A stretch of 64,000 nucleotides of DNA from Acetatifactor aquisgranensis (GTDB lineage: Bacteria > Bacillota > Clostridia > Lachnospirales > Lachnospiraceae): the NCBI RefSeq assembly GCF_943193215.1, contig NZ_CALPDH010000017.1, positions 62,001 to 126,000 on the forward strand, in the 5' to 3' direction. Numbering within the stretch: the first letter of the stretch is position 1; each line of letters begins with the position of its first letter. Below the pieces are notes generated by a model, which was not told the origin of the DNA, searched no databases, and saw nothing but the letters and a program-made list of their open reading frames with translations. A program made the translations under genes and the position numbers. Of the stretch, positions 8,227-16,208 are shown piece by piece.

Positions 8227-9817
8227 ATTCAAAAATAATCAAAGAGTAATGTCTTTTCGCAAATTCGACAGGTTGGACGGGGATATTTACACGACATATG
8301 ACATTGCTTGGCCGGTTGAAGCGATAGAGTGCTATGCTAATAAGGTGGCCGAGGGGATGCTGGATGTTCTGGCTGAAACGGTGCTGGAACTGCTGAATGT
8401 CAAGGAAATGACACCGGGAAGAATTGCAAATCTTCTTGATGTCAGCTATGAGGTTGTAAATAAAATAATTAAAGATTTATCAAAATCTGAATATCCCTTA
8501 TATGACGAAAAGGAAAAGTGCGTTACACAGTACGGTATCGAATATATAGAGAAAAAAGACGCAGGTGAATTTTTGGAGGAGAAGGTATTCGGTTATATGT
8601 TCGTGAGCCGGATTGATGGAGAGGTTTTTCCCTATTTTATGGAGGGGAAACTGCCATGGCCATTAAGACAGAGTGAGATTCTATATCTTTCATTTGATGA
8701 AGAAAGTCAAAGCATGCTGTCAAGCGATAGGGTGCAGTTACTAGATAGAGTGAATCAATCATTTCATAGGTATGGAAGGATTACAAAGGCATCTAAAGAA
8801 CTTGAGAGAACAGGAACGGACGTAACTATAATTGATTTTATCAAGGAGGAACTTCACGACAGATCATTCCATGAGGAAGAGACTCTTGCGGATGTTGAAG
8901 AGGAGAGAAATCTCCGCAATGCCAGAATAAAGCTTTTAAATACTCAGCCAACGGAGCTATACATCAGGTGTAGATTATGTGTTTCAAAAGCTAATCCAGA
9001 GAAATTCATCATTGATTCGCCATTTCCACTGAATAATACATCCTGGTATTCAGAATGCTTTCATAGGATGATTGCAAACAATGAGTTGATATATGCTGAA
9101 GATGATGACGAGATAGGACTTGAATATTTCTGTGAAGGGATAACAAATCAGTTCTATGTTGATTTCCCTGAGATGCAGTCAAAGGATTTCGAGCATTACA
9201 TTAAGGCACAGTTCCCGAGAATGCTGTCCTGTTCTATAGCGTCTGAATGCATGGACAAGTACCATGAGGTGTTTAATTTGCGAAATCTTTGCAATGAGCA
9301 CCAAGTGAAACGCAATGTGATTGTTACAGAGGGAACCAAGGCTCTGGAACTGATTCTGAATAATTATGTTGCCAATACACGTAAGGACGAGATTATACGG
9401 AAGTACAGGGACAATATTCAGACTGAAACTGAAATTGAGGATATGCTGGATCGCTTTGGTATCACAGATTGTATGGCGCTCAGGAAAGAGAAGCGTAATC
9501 TGGACTATGGAAGAGTGAATATGAATCGTTCAATCATGTCGAATTTCAGGGGATACAGGATGGGATCAACCGTTATAGAAAAATATTTTTACCTTACCGC
9601 CGAAGCTTTTTTTAATGAAAACTCAAAGTTCAGAAAGCTTCTGATTAAGGAGGGCTCAGATATTATCAGCTATATTGATTTTATTAATCAGATGAGAAAT
9701 AAATATGGCGGACATAACGATGGGACGAGAGCGGTAGAGGTTTCAGTAGCTGATTATCAACAATTCTATGAGTATTTTGTAAGATCCACAAAGATTTTGC
9801 TTGATTACATCGATTAA
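8219..9817 (+). CDS. Uncharacterised winged-helix protein with C-terminal HEPN-like motif
   Basis: A 532-residue protein I cannot assign to a named family. Residues about 40-115 look like a winged helix (TPGRIANLLDVSYEVVNKII). The middle is mixed alpha/beta and unrecognised. The C-terminal 140 residues are helical and carry R493-N494-K-Y-G-G-H499 in the segment FINQMRNKYGGHNDG. This fits the R-N-x(3-5)-H signature of HEPN ribonuclease domains, with long helices before and after, as in HEPN folds. If real, this is the candidate toxic effector of the operon. It overlaps the helicase gene by 8 nt behind AAGGAGG and lies 11 nt before the ATPase gene. Alternative: a HEPN-fold scaffold without activity, or a chance motif. 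Confidence 0.7.
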   Translation: MSKFKNNQRVMSFRKFDRLDGDIYTTYDIAWPVEAIECYANKVAEGMLDVLAETVLELLNVKEMTPGRIANLLDVSYEVVNKIIKDLSKSEYPLYDEKEKCVTQYGIEYIEKKDAGEFLEEKVFGYMFVSRIDGEVFPYFMEGKLPWPLRQSEILYLSFDEESQSMLSSDRVQLLDRVNQSFHRYGRITKASKELERTGTDVTIIDFIKEELHDRSFHEEETLADVEEERNLRNARIKLLNTQPTELYIRCRLCVSKANPEKFIIDSPFPLNNTSWYSECFHRMIANNELIYAEDDDEIGLEYFCEGITNQFYVDFPEMQSKDFEHYIKAQFPRMLSCSIASECMDKYHEVFNLRNLCNEHQVKRNVIVTEGTKALELILNNYVANTRKDEIIRKYRDNIQTETEIEDMLDRFGITDCMALRKEKRNLDYGRVNMNRSIMSNFRGYRMGSTVIEKYFYLTAEAFFNENSKFRKLLIKEGSDIISYIDFINQMRNKYGGHNDGTRAVEVSVADYQQFYEYFVRSTKILLDYID

Positions 9818-9828
9818 GGGGGGTTGAA

Positions 9829-12309
9829 ATGGGAAAAAGGAAAGGAAATAATAGGAATGCAAAATCAGCACAGCCGTCAGCATCAAAGACAGCTGCCAGC
9901 ACTCCTAATTCTTCAACAAATTCTAACGGCCTCTCGGATGAAAATCAAAAATTGTTGGAACTTGCCAGGAAAGCAAAATTGGCTTCGGAATCTGAGTTGG
10001 AAGAGTTTAAATCCATACTGATGGATGAATATTCAAAAGAATATGATGAGAAAAAGGCAAACATGGATCAGGAACTGGAAGCAGAAAAGAAGGCTCGGAA
10101 AAAAGAATTTGAGGATTTGCTGAAAAAGGAACACGAAGAAGCTGTTGCCGAGAACGAGCGTCTCCAAAAGGAAGTAGGCGACCTTGAAAAAAAGATTTCA
10201 TCCCTTGAAAAGAATGCTGAGAAAATTGAGAATGAGCAAAAAAAGATTCTGGATGGTGCTCAAAAAGAAGCAGGTGGCATAATTGAAAAGGCAAAGAAAG
10301 AAGCAGATAAGCAGAATGAAGAATTACTGAAAGCAATAAAGGACAAAAAGAAGGAACTTGATGAGAGAGAAGAGACTATCGAAGATAGGGAGATTGAGCT
10401 GGACGGAAAAGAGAGAGCTTTGAAGATTAAAGAAAAGAGAGTGCAAAAGCAGGCCTTAATATACGAAAACGCCAATCCCGATGCAGTAGCGTCTCTCGAA
10501 AAAGCGCTAGAGCTTCGTGCTAACCAGCTTGAATCTGTCCGACATGAATTTGAAGAAGCCCAGATGGAGCTGAACAAAATAAGGATACGAATGATTCGCT
10601 CGGAAGGCGTTTCCCCAGAAGAGCTACAACAGGAAAATGATGCTCTGCGTAAGAAAATTGAGGAGCTTGAGGACAAATGCAGCCGGTTTACGCAACAGCA
10701 ACTGAATGAAATGCTCGCAGCGTATGAGTCGAAGGATGAATGGCTTACACAGATTAGAAATCTTCAGAACGATAATGCGGCAAAAGGACTTGAATTAACA
10801 CGGCTCAATAACTCCATATGTGAATATGAGCAGCTTAAGGCACAGTTGGATCTTCTCCGGACACTGAACGAGCATTTAAGGGCGGAATTGAACAACACTA
10901 AACGTATGCTGGAGAGTAATGTAGGAGAAATATGTCCGGCATTGACGGCGATTGATGTTGATGAATCAGCTAATACTGGAGATAGCTATGTGCGTTTTGG
11001 AGAACGTCAGAGCAGTAAGAATGAAGGCATCACAAACCTAAAGGGTCTTGTGGATCATGTCAGAAGGTATGCGGCCGCACAGTCCAAACCGCTCTATTAT
11101 TCAGAGCAGGATATGCGTGCCTTTATTGCTGGTCTTGCTGCATCACCGTTATCGATTCTTCAGGGTATGTCCGGAACCGGAAAAACCAGCTTGCCGAAGA
11201 TTTTTTGCGAGGCTGTTTTGGGCGAAATCTGTGTTGTCCCGGTTGAATCTTCATGGAGAGATAGAAATGAATTGTTGGGTTACTATAATGACTTCAGCAA
11301 GAAATTTACTGCAAAAGAGTTCACATGTAATCTGTACCGTGCAGGATGTGAAAGATATGAGGACACTATCTATTTTATAGTGCTTGATGAGATGAATCTT
11401 TCACGTGTGGAGTATTATTTTGCCGATTTCCTTTCCGTATTGGAAGACAAGAAGGAAAATTGGGTTATTCGTCTGGTAGACACTGACATGAGGCAGTTGC
11501 CGACTGAGATTACGGAAGAGGTAATAAAGGCTATTGAAAAGGATAAATCTGATGAAGCAAGGGAACTGGAAGAAATAGTTTCAAAGCTTTATCCAGAGAA
11601 TAACACATTATCTGATGACGCAAATTCCACAGTATCCGGGGGCGATAAGCTTAAGCTCATAAAGTACCTTGCTGACAAGAGATTTAAGAATAAAACAAAG
11701 ACCAGAAGCCTCGTTGGCGGTCCTCAGCATCTGATTGACGGAAAAACTATTCGGATACCGAGAAATGTGTGGTTTATTGGTACCGCGAACAGGGATGAAT
11801 CGACATTTGAGATTACTGATAAAGTATATGACCGAGCACAGGTTCTGAATTTTAATACCAGAGCTACAGGTACAAGGCTTGATGCAGAGGTGCCAAGGAT
11901 ATTCCTTACATATGGGGAATTGAGCAAAATGTTCATGAATGCTACAAATAGTAAGAACTGTGCTTTCAAGGCGGAAGAAAGCGAGCTTCTGAAGGAGATT
12001 GAAAGCATACTAAAATCAAGCTTCAGGATATCATATGGTAATCGTATTCAGGATCAGATGAATATATTCGTTCCAGTTTATATAGCAGCTGGAATTTCTG
12101 CTGCAAATGGACGGATAGATGAAAAGATGAAGACGACTCTGATTAACGAAGCAATCGACTTTCAGCTTACAAATAAAGTGTTAAGAAAACTGGAATATGA
12201 GGAATTAAGCAAGGAAGCGGCACAAAAACTGAGAGCGATCTTTGAAAGAAATGGTCTTGTACGTGCAAAGGATTTTATAGACTGGAAAACCGGAGGGATT
12301 GAAAACTGA
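9829..12309 (+). CDS. McrB-like AAA+ ATPase with long N-terminal coiled coil
   Basis: An 826-residue protein. Residues 1-40 are low-complexity Ser/Ala/Asn. Residues about 40-370 form a very long, Glu/Lys-rich coiled coil. The AAA+ module has Walker A GMSGTGKTS from G446 (K452), Walker B VLDEMN with D520 and E521, then RVEYYFADFLSVLE, which is typical of McrB-type ATPases, and a sensor segment WFIGTANRDES before DKVYDRAQVLNF. McrB proteins are GTP- or ATP-driven motors that work with a McrC-type partner, and the next gene is a plausible partner. The gene follows the HEPN-like gene by 11 nt and shares one nucleotide (TGATG) with the DUF2357-like gene. The coiled coil in place of a DNA-recognition domain suggests assembly or a protein target rather than modified-DNA reading (inference). 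Confidence 0.87.
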   Translation: MGKRKGNNRNAKSAQPSASKTAASTPNSSTNSNGLSDENQKLLELARKAKLASESELEEFKSILMDEYSKEYDEKKANMDQELEAEKKARKKEFEDLLKKEHEEAVAENERLQKEVGDLEKKISSLEKNAEKIENEQKKILDGAQKEAGGIIEKAKKEADKQNEELLKAIKDKKKELDEREETIEDREIELDGKERALKIKEKRVQKQALIYENANPDAVASLEKALELRANQLESVRHEFEEAQMELNKIRIRMIRSEGVSPEELQQENDALRKKIEELEDKCSRFTQQQLNEMLAAYESKDEWLTQIRNLQNDNAAKGLELTRLNNSICEYEQLKAQLDLLRTLNEHLRAELNNTKRMLESNVGEICPALTAIDVDESANTGDSYVRFGERQSSKNEGITNLKGLVDHVRRYAAAQSKPLYYSEQDMRAFIAGLAASPLSILQGMSGTGKTSLPKIFCEAVLGEICVVPVESSWRDRNELLGYYNDFSKKFTAKEFTCNLYRAGCERYEDTIYFIVLDEMNLSRVEYYFADFLSVLEDKKENWVIRLVDTDMRQLPTEITEEVIKAIEKDKSDEARELEEIVSKLYPENNTLSDDANSTVSGGDKLKLIKYLADKRFKNKTKTRSLVGGPQHLIDGKTIRIPRNVWFIGTANRDESTFEITDKVYDRAQVLNFNTRATGTRLDAEVPRIFLTYGELSKMFMNATNSKNCAFKAEESELLKEIESILKSSFRISYGNRIQDQMNIFVPVYIAAGISAANGRIDEKMKTTLINEAIDFQLTNKVLRKLEYEELSKEAAQKLRAIFERNGLVRAKDFIDWKTGGIEN

Positions 12310-14447
12310 TGGCTATGACGGTAACCTATGTTGACAGACAAAAGAATAAAAAGACTTTGTCACCGGAGCTTACCAGTTATGTTTTGCCGGATTCAGGTAA
12401 GCTTTTGATTCGGGAAATAGCTTCCTCACATATTTATATTAACGGCGATTCCTATGAGGTTGAGAACAAGGCAAGAGATATAGAAATCAAGGATTGTCCT
12501 CTCGAAATCGAGGCTGATGGAAGTGTATATAGCATCAGAGTATTGTGCGGTCAGTGTAGGGATGAAACAAAATTTGATTACAACACTTTAAGGACAGCGT
12601 TCTCAAATAAGCTGGTACAGGGACGAATGGATGAGGATATTCTTTTCTCTGCCATATCGGAGGATTTGGATACGCTGAAGATATCCCTGTGCACCTTTAA
12701 TCGTAAATTTGAATCCATCACAAAGGATTATGATGTGGCGGCTATGGAGGAATGCACAAATCAATTACCGCATATTTTTCAGAAGCCCAAGCAGCATTTA
12801 AAACAAATAAATGAAATCCGTCCTGCTGCTGTTGTATCAAGAATCGGACAGGAATCGATTCGACACCTTGCCTCCCACAGCGAACACTGGAAAGGAATCA
12901 AAGCGAGCGGGCTTGTTCCGGAAAGACTTCTGGCAAGAACACTTGAGGATGATTTTGCAATATACGAAAATGTTGCTGTTAAATCAATCGTCGATCAACT
13001 CTATAAGGAAATGAAGGTGCTAAGCGAAGAAAACATAGATTGCTCAATGCAGATGGATATAGATGATGGACATGCGGTCAGCGGTGAACAGAAAACATAT
13101 TTTCATGCACGCGATCTTCTCCTTAAAGGTATGGATAATGAAAGCGTTGCCTATAATCAAATGCTCTTAGAGGATCAGCGTGAGCATATAACCAACATTC
13201 TGGAGAAATTGTCCAAGTGCAGATCCACCCCTTTGTACAGAACGCTGAAGCGTCAGAGACCTATAAAAGGGAAGCTAAAGAAGACCAATATCTTCATGAT
13301 GGATAAATACTATAAATATGCATATGAGTTATCTGAATTAATGCTTAACCGGCAAGAGGTTAATCCATATGAGGCTGTTCAGGATATCACAGGAGAGTAT
13401 GCGCTGTTTTGCAAAATTCTATTTATCTTTGCGCTAAGATATTTTAATTTTAAACTTTCAGATTTGACAGAAGAAATATTTGAAGGCGAAAAGCTTTTGA
13501 ATATTACTTATAATTTTAAAAAGTGGCATATTATTCTGTCAGATTATAATGTGGCATCGCTGGATATTAATGGGTTTTGTCTTGAAATGTATGTTGATAA
13601 TCCAATAGAGGTTAATTGCGGTCCTATTGATATTAACGGTGCAACCATATCGCGTTTTTCTGGCGTGCGTGCATCTGGTAACATGCTTGTCTTTGACCGA
13701 CCTTGGAGTAATCAGGAACAAGAGAATCTAATCCGTGAATTGAAGAAAACCTGGCCTAAGAACAAGACGGCATGGCCTGCAGATTTCAAGATGAAACTGG
13801 TTGCCGCTTTCCATAACGCAAATACAGAATCAAGAAGATGCTTAATGCTACCATGGAAATATATCGTGCCTGATAATATCGAGGAGATTTCCCAACTGAA
13901 GAGTATCCTTTTGGGTAAGCTGAAGAATGAGTCCTTTGATATGGTTTATATTCTTACGGCATCAAGACCGAATGAGCTCGTCAATATTGAGGATCAGACT
14001 GTTCTTAATGGCCTTTTGACATATGGAAAAGCAAATGATGCTACGGGGCAGATAAAGTCATGTTATGCTATCCTTCCTATAGGGATTGGAGATATAAATT
14101 CCTACAGAAGGTATACAAAGATATTATTGGATCATATGATAGCTCTTGATTGTGAAAGAGATGTATGTCCAATATGTGGTGATAAGCTTTTTGCCGGTAA
14201 GGGTGAACAAAATAATATATTCGGCTGTTGTACATGCGGGTTTGAAATAATTGATACACAGTGCAGTAGCTGCAAGCGCAGATTCCCTTATACAAGATAC
14301 ATTCTACCGAAAACCACATCGGTAAGAATAGATAATCCCGGATTTAGAGTTATGGCAAGGGAAAACGAGCTGGGGTTTAAGAATATTACGGGGGTACGTT
14401 TGGAAGGCGGAACAATACATCCAATCTGTCCGTATTGCGGGAAATAA
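12309..14447 (+). CDS. DUF2357-like McrC-type partner with C-terminal zinc ribbons
   Basis: A 712-residue protein starting in a TGATG overlap with the McrB-like gene. Residues 1-110 look beta-rich. A helical core has HLASHSEHWKGI, then DFAIYENVAVKSIVDQLY and later TPLYRTLKRQRPIKGK, a pattern I associate with DUF2357-type McrC-like partners of McrB ATPases. The C-terminal region carries CPICGDKL, CCTCGF, CSSCKRRF and a final CPYCGK, together able to bind about two zinc ions. I do not see a clear PD-(D/E)xK nuclease motif, which many DUF2357 proteins have. It is the last gene of the operon, and no convincing terminator follows. The family call is moderate; profile comparison would settle it. 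Confidence 0.68.
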   Translation: MAMTVTYVDRQKNKKTLSPELTSYVLPDSGKLLIREIASSHIYINGDSYEVENKARDIEIKDCPLEIEADGSVYSIRVLCGQCRDETKFDYNTLRTAFSNKLVQGRMDEDILFSAISEDLDTLKISLCTFNRKFESITKDYDVAAMEECTNQLPHIFQKPKQHLKQINEIRPAAVVSRIGQESIRHLASHSEHWKGIKASGLVPERLLARTLEDDFAIYENVAVKSIVDQLYKEMKVLSEENIDCSMQMDIDDGHAVSGEQKTYFHARDLLLKGMDNESVAYNQMLLEDQREHITNILEKLSKCRSTPLYRTLKRQRPIKGKLKKTNIFMMDKYYKYAYELSELMLNRQEVNPYEAVQDITGEYALFCKILFIFALRYFNFKLSDLTEEIFEGEKLLNITYNFKKWHIILSDYNVASLDINGFCLEMYVDNPIEVNCGPIDINGATISRFSGVRASGNMLVFDRPWSNQEQENLIRELKKTWPKNKTAWPADFKMKLVAAFHNANTESRRCLMLPWKYIVPDNIEEISQLKSILLGKLKNESFDMVYILTASRPNELVNIEDQTVLNGLLTYGKANDATGQIKSCYAILPIGIGDINSYRRYTKILLDHMIALDCERDVCPICGDKLFAGKGEQNNIFGCCTCGFEIIDTQCSSCKRRFPYTRYILPKTTSVRIDNPGFRVMARENELGFKNITGVRLEGGTIHPICPYCGK

Positions 14448-14592
14448 GAGCATCCTGACTGTTTTTCCCGTGGGCTCTGTCTACACCCGGCCTCTAGAAT
14501 AAGATTGGGTTTTGTGGCAATATTATAGATGCCGATGGAAAAGGCTGGGGACAGCAGCGCTTCTCCGCTGTGCGCGGTCCTAGGCTTTCCTA
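14448..14592. other. Spacer between the defence-like operon and remnants
   Basis: This 145-nt spacer contains no convincing gene, terminator or attachment site. Base composition begins to shift here from the AT-rich operon toward the GC-rich chromosome. Confidence 0.4.
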
Positions 14593-15120
14593 ATGATAGG
14601 GAACCTGCATATTATCAGAAAGTGGTTCGGGGTGTGCCGCGGAATGCAGGATGGTTTTCTGAAAGCGCTGCTTTCCGATGATTTGGAGGGAATGAACGAT
14701 TATATGAACGAGGTGTCCGGTGAAATGTTCAGCAGTTTCGACACCGGAAAGAAGCCCTCAGAGAAAGCGCAACCGGAGCGGTTTTATCACGGGTTTGTAT
14801 TGGGGCTTCTGGCTCAGCTGCAGAATCGCTATGTCATAACTTCCAACAGAGAGGAGCGGAAAGCAAGCTGCACTTGCTTGGGACGGTATGATATCATGAT
14901 AGAACCGAAGCAGGCGGGAGATGCCGCATTTATCATCGAATTCAAGGTAGTCCACGCAAAAAGAGGAGAAACTCTGGAAGACGGAGTAAAGGCCGCGTTG
15001 CAGCAGATTGAGGGGAAGCGGTATGAAGCTGTGCTGTTAAGCAGAGGGATTGAGCCCGGAAAGATTAGGAAGTATGGATTTGCCTTTGATGGGAGCCAGG
15101 TGCTGATTGGGAGAGCGTGA
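14593..15120 (+). pseudogene. C-terminal remnant of AAA-ATPase-like/PD-(D/E)xK (PDDEXK_9) protein
   Basis: The 175-residue frame matches the C-terminal nuclease-like half of a common gut-bacterial family that normally has an N-terminal AAA ATPase-like domain and is about 550 residues long. Visible nuclease-like residues are D100 in GRYDIMIEP, E116-F-K118 in FIIEFKV, and the following ALQQIEGKRY segment. The preceding part (RKWFGVCRGMQDGFLKALL) begins abruptly after an ATG that has no clear ribosome binding site, and the ATPase part is absent upstream. I therefore read it as a 5'-truncated remnant, although the short protein could still be made. The full-length family is widespread and of unclear function. 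Confidence 0.6.
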
Positions 15121-15260
15121 AGAGAGTTTGGGAGGCATGGTACGGCTAATATTTATCTGCCAGAATGGACTATATGGCAAGGGAATAATGTTTGTCAGAT
15201 AGCTGATTTAAAGAAATAGAACCTAAAATACAAAAAATTTAAAAAACTTTTAGTCCATAC

Positions 15261-15803
15261 TTGACATCAGCAGACGACGGCCCGCACCCCTGCTATACGG
15301 AGCAGCTGTTGGACGGATTGAAAGAGCGTGGAGTGGTAGCTACGTTTTTCGTAACGGGGGAGCATGCGGAATTACATCCGGATATTATCGAGAAAATGTT
15401 TGAAGAGGGGCATTTAATTGGAAATCATACATACAGTCATATCCAGCTGACCAAGAGCAACCGGGAGAAATTCAAAGAAGAACTAATCAAGACCAATGAA
15501 GTATTGAAGGAAATCACCGGGGAGGAAGTACAGTATGTGCGGCCTCCCTATGGTTCCTGGGATAAAAGCTTTGAGAAGGAGCTGAATATGTTCCCGGTGC
15601 TCTGGACCGTGGATCCGCTGGACTGGAGTTCCCGGAACGTGGGGCGGATTACAGAGAAAATCGTCAGCAAGACCGGGGAGAACGACATTATTTTGATGCA
15701 TGATTATTATGATACTTCCGTGACTGCGGCGCTGAAGGCTATTGACGAGTTGCTGGAGGAGGGTTATACCTTTGTGACGGTGGAGGAGATTTTGTTTGAC
15801 TGA
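15261..15803 (+). pseudogene. Polysaccharide deacetylase (NodB homology), N-terminally truncated
   Basis: The 180-residue frame starts at TTG and opens directly in NodB motif 1, reading TSADDGPHPCYT where the family has TFDDGP. The metal-binding aspartate pair is kept, but the preceding beta strand, signal or membrane anchor and normal N-terminus are missing. The rest is well preserved: HLIGNHTYSHIQL (motif 2 histidines), RPPYGSWD (motif 3), TVDPLDWS (motif 4) and ILMHDYYD (motif 5). The extra residue in motif 1 and the AT-rich upstream DNA suggest a junction where the 5' part was lost. Intact relatives remove acetyl groups from peptidoglycan or chitin-like polymers outside the cell; without a secretion signal this product is probably non-functional. 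Confidence 0.65.
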
Positions 15804-15814
15804 CCGGCGGGGGG

Positions 15815-16030
15815 ATGAGGACATCATTCACAGTATTTTGTGAGAAGTGCACGGATTGCGGAAAACTGATAACAAGCAGGGACAGCGTTTATGAATGTGA
15901 CGGATGCGGGAAAAGCTATGAGAAGATTACTCTGATACGGAATCGGAAAGTAGCGGATGGACTGATTGTCGCCGGGGCCACAGGGACCAATGTGAACGAT
16001 GTGGCAGTTCTGGTCATAAAGAGACAGTGA
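15815..16030 (+). CDS. Small zinc-ribbon-like hypothetical protein
   Basis: A 71-residue frame starting at ATG just after a G-rich stretch that can serve as ribosome binding site. The first half has CEKCTDCGK and then CDGCGKSYEK, two cysteine pairs typical of a small zinc ribbon. The second half (VADGLIVAGATGTNVNDVAV) is not recognised. It lies 11 nt after the deacetylase remnant in the same direction and may have belonged to the same transcript. No function can be assigned. Confidence 0.4.
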   Translation: MRTSFTVFCEKCTDCGKLITSRDSVYECDGCGKSYEKITLIRNRKVADGLIVAGATGTNVNDVAVLVIKRQ

Positions 16031-16085
16031 GTATGTGAGACGTTACCAAGAAACAGAGAAATGAGAGAGCATGCCAGAAAAATGG

Positions 16086-16114
16086 GTGACAACCAGGGAG
16101 CAGTATGTTATACT
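16086..16114 (+). promoter_or_regulatory. Sigma-A-type promoter for purine permease
   Basis: GTGACA (16086-16091) and TATACT (16109-16114) are separated by exactly 17 nt and lie about 95 nt before the permease ATG. I see no purine-riboswitch-like fold in the leader. Confidence 0.55.
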
Positions 16115-16208
16115 GTGAAGCTGTATAAGAGACAGGGGTATAATCAATAGAAAAAGGATTTGCTCCTGTGCGAGAGTAAAAAAGTTTGACAAAAGAGAGG
16201 ATGAAAGT

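Noticed and set aside
16031..16208. Possible purine riboswitch before the permease
   Set aside because: I find no three-way junction pattern or conserved purine-aptamer loop sequences; only a sigma-A promoter is supported.
1..16208. Integrase, transposase or att site flanking the defence-like operon
   Set aside because: No recombinase gene, tRNA gene or convincing direct repeat is visible within the window; the left boundary lies outside it.
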